From NCBI GenBank assembly GCA_022457155.1, contig JAJGOT010000596.1, positions 417,310 to 481,309 on the forward strand: 64,000 nucleotides of DNA, in the 5' to 3' direction. This document shows positions 54,901 through 60,280 of the stretch, piece by piece; position 1 is the first letter of the stretch, and each line of letters begins with the position of its first letter. Both the position numbers and the translations under genes were made by a program. The notes under the pieces are model-generated. The model made no database searches and was not told the origin of the DNA. It saw only the letters and a program-made list of their open reading frames with translations. Source of the DNA: Cladopsammia gracilis (taxonomy: Eukaryota > Cnidaria > Anthozoa > Scleractinia > Dendrophylliidae).

Positions 54901-57881
54901 GCTTCAACAGGATTCGAACCCATGACCTTCCGATACCGGTGCAATGCTCTATCCACTGAGCTATCAAGCCACATGGATAGGTTCGTAATATACCCGATGA
55001 TAGTGAATTAAATGACTGCGAATAAATGAAAATCATATATTTGAACTACGGATTAACATGAGTGAAATTTGTGATCCCCTCCGTGTGCTATCAACTTAAG
55101 CAGTTGAAAAAGCAACCTAACAAAAAATTCAGGCTTGAACGGGTATCGAAGCAATGACCTTGCGATACCGCTGCAATGCTCTATCCACTGAGCTATCAAG
55201 CCACATGGATAGATCACCAATTGGTCAAATGTTATACAACAATGTTACATAACAATGTTAGAACGTGTTAGTCAGACCAGAAGAATTAAATCTGTACTTA
55301 CCAGCCTTACAACACGCCTGAATCGTTCTAAAGGCTGAAACAAATTTATAGAAAAAAAAAATTAAAAAAATGTTAATTTTATTCAACCGTGTGCAGCTGC
55401 AGTTGCATTCGGATATTTCCGGAGCATCACGGAGAAAGCTTGTTATATTATGCTTATAGAATCCAACTATCCACATCAAGAGAAAGTGATCTAGTTTCTC
55501 CTGTCCACGTGTACTAGCTGAGTTTCAACTTGTAACAACATTCTATTTTCCTTTTTAAAAAGAATAGTGTGGCTGACAAAAAAAGAACAAATAATGTGAA
55601 GAAAAAAGAGAATAGGTCGCCCAACAATTCAGTTTAGAGAATCCGAGTTTTAATCTTTCCTTGGATCTGTTTCAGCTGTGGATTAAATTCTGCTAAGAAG
55701 ACTCATTCCATCGATCCGTCTCCATTCTTACTGTACCCGGCGGCTCAACAGTTGACTCGGTTGGATTTAACTGACCCGTCCCAATCCTTAAACGTTTATA
55801 TTCTTTAATAGATTGAAGAAATGATTTTCTTAGATACATCACAATAATTTGAAGTCCGAAGTGAACTGCGCGTCTACAACACCACTAAATTCTACAATTG
55901 TTTGTATTGTAGATACACAATTCACTCAGTAGGTGATGTAAAGATGAGCCGGCCTGTGAGTATAATTCTCTTTCAGTTCTTTTACTGAACTGACGCATTT
56001 ATACAACGTTTTAAGCTTCTATGGATATTAAAGCTTCGATAAGACCTCGTTTATAAGCCCAGGGCATATAAAATGGGATTTAATGGCATTTCATAAGAAA
56101 AACAATCAGCTACAGGGTATGTCATGACCGCGACACGCACACAAACCTGAAGTTTCTTTTTTTGTTCCTTGCGAAGTTCTGCCTGTTGGAGAAAACAACG
56201 AATTTCATAAAAATCATTCAAGAAGGTACCGTAAAGTACTAAAAGCATGATTTTGGGAAGTGCAGATCATATATTTCTAAAAGATAGCAAACTAGACAAT
56301 TTGGCCGAACATTAACCGCAAGGTATGGGCCGATTGTGAATGGAGTATGGCTACTATATATTGATGGTGATCGATTGTGGAAATGATTAAGACAAACGTG
56401 TTCAAGTTTGGACCGGAATTCCTTTTACTAAACAACATACAACTCTTAACAATTGTCTTAATTCCTTAAAATGCTGTTTTAAGTGGAGATAACTGAACCA
56501 GCCAGCCTAAAGTCGCGCAAGAGCTCTCGCTGGTGCAAACATGTGCCTGGATTAAAATAAAGCGCTTCAGTATTAATCCTAGGAGCAGACAGTATCATTA
56601 ACGCTCTTAATTCATCAGTGTCAATATTAATTGGAATAATGTGTTTACATTTTCATTACTAAATATCTGACCTATTGGGTTTTTCGTTTCGTGTTGGTGT
56701 TATTTAATTTTTAATTTTGTTTATTTAACGATTCGCCAAAATAAGGAAAACTGGGTTAATTCCAGTAGATAGCAGTAGAACTGAAACAAAAGCACTTTCC
56801 TTCACTGCATTTGATAATATATTTCATATTTTACGGACAACCATTTTATTTTCTCATCTAGGTCGTTTAATGGAAATATTTACCATTTGCTCAGTGTTAT
56901 TAGTCAAGGGAGGAAATCTACAATAAATTGCCGGGGTTTTATGGAGAGAAAACGTCTTTCCATCTTGGAATCAATCAATTTAACAAAGATTACTCACGGA
57001 AAAATTCCACGGCGACTAATGGTTTTAAATCGTTTACGTTCATATACATTAAAGAAGAGAAACAGGAATCAATATCGAGCAATTATTTGAAGAATCTTAC
57101 AAATGGATCATCTTTGTCTGTCTCGTGACCTCAGAAAAATGTATTCAAATCAGGCACATATTCATGTTGGAAACGTGTCAATTCCCTCGTTCCTATTGAT
57201 TTGGTTGAGATACTTCAAAAGTATCATAAATTTGTTACTCCATGAAGTGGTGAAAACAAGTGACTGTTTTCTTTTGATACTGCCGCCCAAAATTGTTCAT
57301 ATACTGCCGAATACTGATCTTAACTTGTCACGCGATTTCGATTTATTTAACACCGCAATTAGACATGCCGATGAAGAACAAAAAGCGTTTTAGTTCACCA
57401 AGCTACAAACTTTTAGAAACTATGGATTTCTGCAAATTATCTTCTAGAATTAGACTTGTTAGGTGTTTTCCAAAGTACATGAATATTAAAAAAGAAATGA
57501 TAAGGTATCGGAATGATATGGTCGCTTGCTTCATGTGCATCGTCATGTTGTTGTTAGATACGCCTAGATACCTCCTCGTGGGTAGTCTTGTAGTAAGACT
57601 TGACTAAAACGTACCTGTTTTTTCTGATGATATTCTTTCAGCCATCTCCTGAGGAGATTAGTCTTCATAACAACTTTATGACAGTCAAACTGATACGGCC
57701 CGTTATGCCTGGAACTTTGTGACGAGCGGCGATCACGACTTTCCAACGACGAAACAGCTCTCTTTTCAACGTTTATAAAGCCCCTTTTCGTCGAGCCAGT
57801 GGCAAAGGACTTTTTCCGAAGTCTCTTCGTAAGTTTTGTAAGGTCCTCACCGGATTTACCTTGACTCATTAGACCTTGCAT
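35818..57881 (-). CDS. CNBD2: CNBD2-like cyclic nucleotide-binding domain protein
   Basis: Proposed ten coding exons: 57881-57615, 56182-56147, 55334-55302, 47701-47534, 46887-46724, 45580-45421, 43782-43631, 41790-41652, 38742-38200, 36351-35818. Borders are AG/GT and phases agree; the sum of 2,196 nt gives 731 residues. The order matches CNBD2 proteins: a basic N-terminus, FRRVVRL, helix RWAKEI..ELRTPQEI, cyclic-nucleotide-binding domain 1 (about residues 225-320), a second such domain (about 330 to 570) with a long insert, and a conserved C-terminus with LCQTYLQQSDWRTY. Mammalian CNBD2 (CRIS) binds cAMP and is needed for sperm flagellar function. The first domain keeps the cAMP-binding Glu and Arg. 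Exons between 55302 and 47701 could be missing, but phase is continuous. Confidence 0.8.
36494..36521. repeat. (AAT)n microsatellite
   Basis: aataataataataataat in the CNBD2-like last intron. Confidence 0.9.
36530..38190. other. CNBD2-like intron, nothing coding recognised
   Basis: Contains a short degenerate direct repeat at about 37570-37710 (caattctcagttttt with agccagttgatgagg, twice, plus gttgatgag units). No gene or RNA that I can support. Confidence 0.5.
38200..38742 (-). CDS. CNBD2: CNBD2-like exon 9: second binding domain with a long insert
   Basis: Continues GQCDVLRLLDL, then a low-complexity Ser/Lys/Glu-rich insert of roughly 120 residues (EGETTINSEKKCPTRRREKS). It returns to VGVYMMVDRLSPGQCF before a TTT/GTAAGT donor. 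The insert interrupts the beta-roll between strands, as in other CNBD2 proteins. Phase 0. Confidence 0.85.
38956..39610. mobile_element. Inverted-repeat element (~650 bp) in CNBD2-like intron
   Basis: Left: gttttctcgtaaacgagcag then gggcacccaacgaa. Right: ttcgttgggtacccctgaacg, agcacgggcaccccac and ttatgagaaaag. The arms pair imperfectly over about 50 bases; the interior is AT-rich. Confidence 0.55.
39935..40049. repeat. Palindromic MITE, CAACCTCGTTCCCAG family copy 1
   Basis: CAACCTCGTCCCCAGAGTCT at the left and TCGAGAAGCCCCTGGGAACGAGGTTG-type right end (ending 40049), with pairing also in TTTTCAATAT versus ATTTTGAAAAT. Same family as 52803-52896. Contains atatggcggcgct. Confidence 0.75.
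40050..41020. other. CNBD2-like intron, nothing coding recognised
   Basis: Overlapping frames on both strands at 40511-40841 come from a GC-rich stretch with gcgcccgcgagttagccctgc repeated with variation (about 40720-40795). A CCGGTTTTGGCCGG palindrome lies near 40359. No gene supported. Confidence 0.45.
41025..41095 (-). repeat. tRNA-derived SINE head
   Basis: On the minus strand, GGTGGTGGAGTGGTGTAAAG resembles an A box and CAGGTTGAAATCTCG a B box, at tRNA spacing. The anticodon arm is not intact, so this is a SINE rather than a tRNA gene. Confidence 0.55.
41652..41790 (-). CDS. CNBD2: CNBD2-like exon 8: start of second binding domain
   Basis: Acceptor gtactttctgccag. Encodes EHHVFSTWPEDVVKKVAEES, LQDYNSDEVIVRDS and IIFIVK, the start of a second beta-roll. 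Donor AAAG/GTAACT, phase 0. Confidence 0.85.
42059..42305 (-). mobile_element. LINE 3' fragment (RT C-terminal end)
   Basis: The frame encodes SFSRTGTRIWNNIPINLRNQ and ends with ESEDIYVDV, the conserved tail of the same non-LTR RT family seen at 25.8 kb. A 3' tail ends in a TTGTTGTTG-type run (plus-strand caacaacaa at 42060). Severely 5'-truncated. Confidence 0.75.
42310..43625. other. CNBD2-like intron, nothing recognised
   Basis: AT-rich with short frames only (for example 42800-42982 and 43376-43582). None continues the CNBD2 domain or shows another domain. Confidence 0.5.
43631..43782 (-). CDS. CNBD2: CNBD2-like exon 7: phosphate-binding cassette
   Basis: Encodes ELAFIRRLKRAVTVVCLERT then ELLSVEREDF. 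Together with the previous exon it makes FGEL...KRAVTV. The Glu that contacts the ribose 2'-OH and the Arg that contacts the cyclic phosphate are both present, so cyclic nucleotide binding is plausible. Donor TTAA/GTAAGA, phase 2. Confidence 0.9.
44030..44112 (-). repeat. tRNA-derived SINE head
   Basis: On the minus strand, GGTCACGGGTTCGATTCCCG contains a perfect B box (GGTTCGATTCC) preceded by a tRNA-like arm. The A-box side (gctaggtttaaccgttaacg) is degenerate. A SINE remnant in the CNBD2-like intron. Confidence 0.6.
44148..44630. mobile_element. Array of three related hairpin MITEs, outer two mutually inverted
   Basis: Three contiguous fold-back units: 44148-44265, 44267-44509 and 44510-44630. 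Each begins GGGCCGAGTTGTTC or a variant and ends in its complement. Unit 3 is a reverse-complement copy of unit 1 (tgattagcactaatc, ttaactgtcaaca, gagttgtcatggtaatta in both). Unit 2 shares only the ends and the CAGGATTA core. The whole 480-bp block is therefore itself palindromic. Confidence 0.85.
44960..45215. repeat. accctaaaaggtacc repeat block and C/G homopolymers
   Basis: accctaaaaggtacc, accctaagcggtacc and acccctaacaggtac recur at irregular spacing. They are followed by C13-ACGG-G14 (about 45198-45228), a self-complementary homopolymer pair. Related to the 45.9-46.4 kb repeat. Confidence 0.65.
45421..45580 (-). CDS. CNBD2: CNBD2-like exon 6: first cyclic-nucleotide-binding domain, part 1
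   Basis: Acceptor tattttttttcacag. Encodes RRRMVIRKGHVAKRFYFIFS, then GSVCVTPEDDEHSAF and LKRGDFFG. The beta-roll glycines and the FFG start of the phosphate-binding cassette are clear. Donor GGG/GTATGT, phase 0. Confidence 0.9.
45918..46386. mobile_element. Repeat element with inverted ends and a ~34-bp internal tandem repeat
   Basis: Left end G12-TACTC then TACGGGGATGCTCCGCCC (45950s). Right end GGGCGGAGCATCCCCGTA then GGGAGTACCCCT and C14. Inside, units of ggtacccctttcatatacct-ttcattgaaaat repeat four times. No coding potential. Confidence 0.8.
46724..46887 (-). CDS. CNBD2: CNBD2-like exon 5: helical lead-in to the first binding domain
   Basis: Encodes FLMPRWAKEIATKEPELRTP and LKGFRRYSSMIQEALCKALK, the RWA...R-T...F-R-x-Y-S...Q pattern characteristic of CNBD2. 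Donor GACTG/GTAAGT in phase 2. Confidence 0.85.
46917..47038. repeat. 122-bp near-perfect palindrome
   Basis: AGGCCCAGTTCAAACGTCGA and ACTTCACATGTGCCGAACCT are exactly matched in reverse by AGGTTCGGCACATGTGAAGT and TCGACGTTTGAACTGGGCCT. The central part (aatgcaaat...atttgcatt) also pairs, leaving a short loop. Flanks are TAA/TTA-like. Confidence 0.92.
47534..47701 (-). CDS. CNBD2: CNBD2-like exon 4
   Basis: Fifty-six codons with acceptor tattttag and donor GAG/GTATTG. Encodes VQTCNKAFRSIVYYAIEKG and ends DPENYKCHHE. It carries no named domain but lies where CNBD2 has its linker before the first binding domain. Phase 0. Confidence 0.65.
47885..48042. repeat. ~38-bp minisatellite, left block
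   Basis: Four units of accagagatggtgggggttg plus tatatcccttagcaaatt. The same array resumes at 49733, so a 1.7 kb insertion separates the two blocks. Confidence 0.85.
48043..48670 (-). mobile_element. LINE 3' fragment with CCHC-type RT tail
   Basis: The minus-strand frame 48172-48471 encodes RLCPTCGTNEIEDEIHFLFH then CPKYSILRDEFYRKIG, the C-X2-C...H-X4-C motif found after the RT of many LINEs. Upstream pieces (VKFRISNHKLMIEIG, LDLTKKSNDKK) are in the right order but broken. The 3' end is aataaagctac followed by (TTG)n, at the border with the minisatellite. Confidence 0.8.
48680..49580. other. CNBD2-like intron, no recognised feature
   Basis: A 133-codon plus-strand frame (49181-49582) has no recognisable domain and no splice context. 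Direct repeat acattacgcactcgacgtca (49540s) recurs at 49627-49655 beside the palindrome that follows. Confidence 0.45.
49584..49732. repeat. 149-bp palindrome
   Basis: GCCGAGGGTCTCTATGTCCA and GAAAACAAAAAGGTATTATT at the left pair exactly with their complements at the right (ending 49732); the loop is about 55 bases. It abuts the right minisatellite block. Confidence 0.9.
49733..49850. repeat. ~38-bp minisatellite, right block
   Basis: Three units of the same repeat as 47885-48042. Confidence 0.85.
50031..50095. repeat. GGAACATTCC array (heat-shock-element-like), copy 1
   Basis: After gggcgtcgataaaacc the sequence reads GGAACATTCCGGAACATCCC and GGAACATTCCG, i.e. alternating nGAAn/nTTCn pentamers. 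It is followed by an A-rich run. The same unit occurs in opposite orientation at 53934-54035. Confidence 0.75.
50652..51488. mobile_element. Tandem dimer of a ~415-bp MITE sharing a TTAA
   Basis: Copy 1 spans about 50656-51070 and copy 2 about 51075-51488, with a single TTAA at 51071-51074 between them. Each begins GGCCTATTTACACGCTGCGA and ends in its complement. Each also has internal arms GGGCCGATTTGTCGGCC and cgcgcgcgatttc. The copies differ at only a few percent of positions by eye. The frames at 50610-51623 are not genes. Confidence 0.9.
51659..51719. repeat. Short GC-rich hairpin
   Basis: GAGCGGGGCCGGACGG pairs with CCGTCCGGCTCCGCTC. It shares the GGGCCGGACGG core with the next palindrome. 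Confidence 0.65.
51778..51920. repeat. 143-bp palindromic MITE
   Basis: ACTTATTGACTGAG and GGGCCGGACGGGAAAATATT plus TGGCTC at the left pair with GAGCCA plus AATATTTTCCCGTCCGGCCC and CTCAGTCAATAAGT at the right. Confidence 0.88.
52121..52734. mobile_element. ~614-bp MITE with TTAACCCTCGG ends
   Basis: Left end TTAACCCTCGGTCG, right end CGTCCGAGGGTTAA; TTAA lies at each border. Inside are aagatggcggccatatcttg and ggccattttgaatgacgtca (52450-52495), a YY1-like/CRE-like combination again, and a C-rich run (52657-52684). Confidence 0.8.
52803..52896. repeat. Palindromic MITE, CAACCTCGTTCCCAG family copy 2
   Basis: CAACCTCGTTCCCAGGGTCT and CTCATCTTCCCGCCCCCT at the left pair with AGGGGGCGGGAAGATGAG-type and AGACCCTGGGAACGAGGTTG at the right. 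Near-perfect arms. Confidence 0.9.
52998..53400 (-). mobile_element. Penelope-like RT fragment with a LINE-like (ATTG)n tail
   Basis: On the minus strand, TKGKENLKAFLNYLNYFHPT and IKFTNEYSNSSIQFL, then YTKPTDKHQYLLKSSCHPSH, then SLPLRLRRICSTDFPFEKRS and ELINYLV. These are the conserved thumb-region motifs of Penelope-like reverse transcriptases, in three frames. Just after them comes aataaagttaattgattgattg, a tail more typical of LINEs. No GIY-YIG follows. Confidence 0.7.
53730..53890. repeat. 161-bp near-perfect palindrome
   Basis: GGTTGAAGAGGTCGATCGCC, TTTCTTATGG-GAGCGAAAT and GTACAAAATGCCCC at the left pair with GGGGCATTTTGTAC and the corresponding right arm ending TCTTCAACC (53890). The centre is gccccaggggc, so there is almost no loop. 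Confidence 0.92.
53934..54035. repeat. GGAACATTCC array (heat-shock-element-like), copy 2, inverted
   Basis: ATGTTCCGGGATGTTCCGAG continues as alternating TTC/GAA-type pentamers for about 85 bases, then gttttatcgacgccccattttagc, the reverse of the copy 1 border. Upstream is a T-rich run. Confidence 0.75.
54896..54976 (-). repeat. tRNA-derived SINE head, copy 1
   Basis: Minus strand: GGCTTGATAGCTCAGTGGAT with TAGAGC (perfect A box) and GGTTCGAATCC (perfect B box, 54910-54920) at tRNA spacing. The anticodon arm does not form a normal 5+7 stem-loop, and the sequence recurs 220 bases away with the same flanks, so it is a SINE, not a tRNA gene. Confidence 0.7.
55130..55206 (-). repeat. tRNA-derived SINE head, copy 2
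   Basis: Same A box as copy 1 and the same upstream flank (cagttgaaaaagcaacct), but the B box has decayed to GCTTCGATACC. The two copies probably arose by local duplication. Confidence 0.7.
55302..55334 (-). CDS. CNBD2: CNBD2-like exon 3: 11-codon micro-exon
   Basis: Encodes PLERFRRVVRL between a ttgtttcag acceptor and CTG/GTAAGT. F-R-[RK]-V-V-R-L is the motif that opens the conserved part of CNBD2 proteins. Phase 0 both sides. Confidence 0.65.
55500..57600. other. CNBD2-like introns 1-2 apart from micro-exon 56147-56182; nothing else recognised
   Basis: AT-rich. Frames at 56887-57607 have no recognisable domain and cross no splice chain. Confidence 0.5.
56147..56182 (-). CDS. CNBD2: CNBD2-like exon 2: 12-codon micro-exon
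   Basis: Encodes AELRKEQKKKLQ between ttttctccaacag and CAG/GTTTGT. Phase 0 on both sides, so it is also a candidate for skipping. Confidence 0.55.
57615..57881 (-). CDS. CNBD2: CNBD2-like exon 1: basic N-terminus
   Basis: Eighty-nine codons from ATG 57881 to donor CAG/GTACGT. Rich in Lys, Arg and Ser (LTKRLRKKSF, SSLESRDRRSSQSSRHN), ending LLRRWLKEYHQKKQ. Phase 0. Low complexity makes this the least diagnostic exon; the helix-like end continues into AELRKEQKKK of exon 2. Confidence 0.65.
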
Positions 57882-58239
57882 TTCACAATTAAAACTTGAC
57901 TTTCGATCGAACAGAAACGCAGCATCAATCAGTGATCAATACTTTTACCACGCAATCTTGTTTTGCGCTCCAGTGCTTTTTGAACACTCCATATTAATCA
58001 GTGTTTTTCTTCGCTAGTGGACCATAACTCCAATATCTCATAAGCCTATTATACCGGTCTTTTCTCGCCTTCCGGCTTCGGACAAAGAAACTGTTTGCAC
58101 GCGAAAACTTCGTTCGTGTTTCCATTGTTTGCGTAACGCGATTCAAAACCTCGCGTTGTTTCCACGCAACCGTTTCAACAGCGCGCGCTTGGAGAAGGCG
58201 GATGATGAAATGAAAAAAATGTGTTAAATTTGACGCTGT

Positions 58240-59010
58240 TTGTAGAATGATCTTTCCCGACGTTTTGGCAATGCTGCCTTCTTCAGGGCACAAAACTATT
58301 AAAAAAAAAAACGTTGAAAAGTTCGTTAATTTAGCACACGTGCCCAATTACATGAACACGCACGTGGCAGCGCGCGCTGGCGCGCGAGTGGGCAATAAAG
58401 TAAATTCACGTAAAACTAAAGTCTTGATTGAGACCACTCGGGGCCATGGTTCCTTGCCTAAAAATGAAACGCATTTCCTGTTCCTTGCGATATTCTTGGT
58501 TGGCCAGGCCCGCCTTCAGTACAGCAACTTTCAAATCCTACAGTGAGTGATTCAGTTGGTTAAAATGCGCAGGTACAGGAAGGTCATTTCTGCCGTTGAT
58601 TACATCCCTGCGGTGTTCTCTGAAACGCTCAGCCAACCTGCGTCCAGTCTCTCCAATGTAAACAGTTGAGGGACATTTGTCGCATGTTAAACAGTAAACC
58701 ACGTTGTCCGTGATGCAGGTAAAGTACCCTGTGATATTGACATGCCCTTTGGGTGTTGTAATTGTAGTAGATGAATTAACATGGGGACATGTACGGCAAA
58801 CGGTCCTGTTGCAAGGGAAAGTACCTGTTGGTTGGTGAGGAAGGTCCCGCGGTAGGCTGCTTCTGACTAACAGGTCCTTCAGATTCTTGGCACGCCTGAA
58901 AGCCTTCAGTGGTGGTTTTCTGAAAATATCGGTGGTCGTGCTGTCATCGTGAAGGATTCCTTGAAATTATTTTACAGGCGTCCAGGTTCATGGGGTGGAA
59001 GGTGGTGACG
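58240..59010 (-). mobile_element. Penelope-like element fragment: linker, GIY-YIG domain and 3' end
   Basis: On the minus strand: RVPFVTTFHPMN (end of RT), a frame change, FRKPPLKAFRRAKNLKDLLV, CNRTVCRTCPHV, then the GIY-YIG core VYCLTCDKCPSTVYIGETGR and RRLAERFREHRRDV. It closes EQEMRFIFRQGT near 58440. The 3' end has CCTGAAGAAGGC and aaacgtcgggaaag (58243-58285), a hallmark of these elements. It lies between the divergent CNBD2-like and TIMELESS genes. Confidence 0.85.
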
Positions 59011-59519
59011 AATGGTACCCTGTCATTAGTTGCAATGACAATGACAATTTATGTGTTAGTCAGCAACAGGAAAGAGTTATAGTTTGGGGGATACAATTAT
59101 CTCGAAATTCCAAAGTCGTACTCGTACTCGATTTCGTACTCGTAGTCAAATCTAAAGGTCGCTAATTACAGACTTTACATGAAATGCACGACAGCGCGCT
59201 AAGAAAAACACTTTCAAAAACTTAGATTGTGGAGAAGATGACTGTGGTATAATAAACAATTTATTCAGCCAAAAGTTGTGTAATACGGCTGGAAGTTTTA
59301 CTCGTAAGTTTTTAGGTTGGAAAAAATAAGAATTCCCAGCCGTCTTTTCGCTGAATAAACCTCTTTGTGACTTGCGAACGGATAGGCACTGGCACTAGTT
59401 TCACATTGCGCACCACATCGAGGCAACAACTTTGGCGCGTTTTTCAGCCGATGAGATGTTCTGTAGTCTGTTTCGGTGAAGGTTTTCTCGCCATTTTGAG
59501 TACATTTTGCCATATTTTT

Positions 59520-59605
59520 TCAAGTATCTGGTTCTGATGTTATGTATTTCGCTGCTTAAATGGTGACCGGTTAATTTTAGAAGAAGTCGTTGTAGAATAT
59601 TTCAG
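59520..59605 (+). other. Possible TIMELESS 5' UTR exon end
   Basis: A strong donor ATTTCAG/GTAAGTTCG occurs at 59605/59606, and the coding exon has an acceptor-like tgctaatattcag just before its ATG (60164). A non-coding first exon ending at 59605 is therefore plausible. Its 5' limit is not visible. Confidence 0.35.
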
Positions 59606-59890
59606 GTAAGTTCGCTTGAATTGAGTTTTAACTTTGCTCGAATCGAAAGTAGGCGATCGATGTTGGTCACGATCGATTTTGCAAGTAAGCTAAAAGATAA
59701 GACTTCTTAGGTACAGTTGAAACGACTTTAACTCACGATTAAAATAAAATTTTCGTTACAGCTGTATTTGAATGACAAAATGAATCCATTGAACAAAGTT
59801 CATGCACAAACGCTATTTCATTGTTTTGACAAATTATCTGTGTACAAGTCTGCATACTTTACACTCTTAAACTCGAATTGTTATTTTAAG

Positions 59891-60109
59891 AACCAAATTT
59901 GTTAAAACAAATCGACAGGTAAGAACTTTTTTGTTGTTAAATTAAATTTCTTATTTTAGGAATTTAATTCTTACTTTAAGTCTGAAGAAATTGATTTTAA
60001 GGAAGAAAGTTTTCTTAAAATAAGAATTAAATTCTTAAAATAAGAAATTTAATTTAAGCTTAACAACAAAAAAGTTCTTACCTGTCGATTTGTTTTAACA
60101 AATTTGGTT
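59891..60109. repeat. 219-bp palindrome in the TIMELESS 5' intron
   Basis: AACCAAATTTGTTAAAACAA and ATCGACAGGTAAGAACTTTT at the left, with taaatttcttattttaggaatt, pair with the right arm ending AACAAATTTGGTT (60109). Central loop about 40 bases. Composition is strongly AT-rich. Confidence 0.88.
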
Positions 60110-60168
60110 TAACAGTGTTAAGCTTAATTGACTGATGCATACCCTTACCTTGCTAATATTCAGCAGAT

Positions 60169-60280
60169 ATGGAAAATCTAAACGATTTAGGCGATTACCT
60201 CAACACAGAAATCGTTTGCACTCTAGCTGGTCTCGGTTACTCGGAGGGCAGCGATTACTACAAGAGTCCAGACTGTCTAG
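60169..60280 (+). CDS. TIMELESS: TIMELESS coding exon 1
   Basis: ATG GAA AAT after an acceptor-like ctaatattcag. Encodes 37 residues with the ALGYxEGxxYxKxPDCLE pattern and ends CTAG/GTAAGT, phase 1. Confidence 0.92.

Larger units (their letters stand above)
54448..55270. mobile_element. Internally repeated MITE interrupted by two tRNA-SINE heads
   Basis: Units of CGGCTACACGTTCTAACATT and GTTATATAACA recur at about 54460, 54625 and 54787, each with cttccaacaaa-type hairpins between. The right terminus AACATTGTTATGTAACATTG/ttagaacgtg (complement) is at 55225-55268. Two SINE heads occupy about 54840-55210. Confidence 0.75.

Noticed and set aside
54896..54976. Functional tRNA gene
   Set aside because: A and B boxes are good, but the anticodon arm does not fold as 5+7, and a second decayed copy with the same flanks sits 220 bases away. 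SINE is the better reading.
55258..55479. 73-codon minus-strand frame reading AFRTIQACCKAG
   Set aside because: The CNBD2 motif (PLERFRRVVRL) is in another frame of the same bases, bounded by good splice sites.
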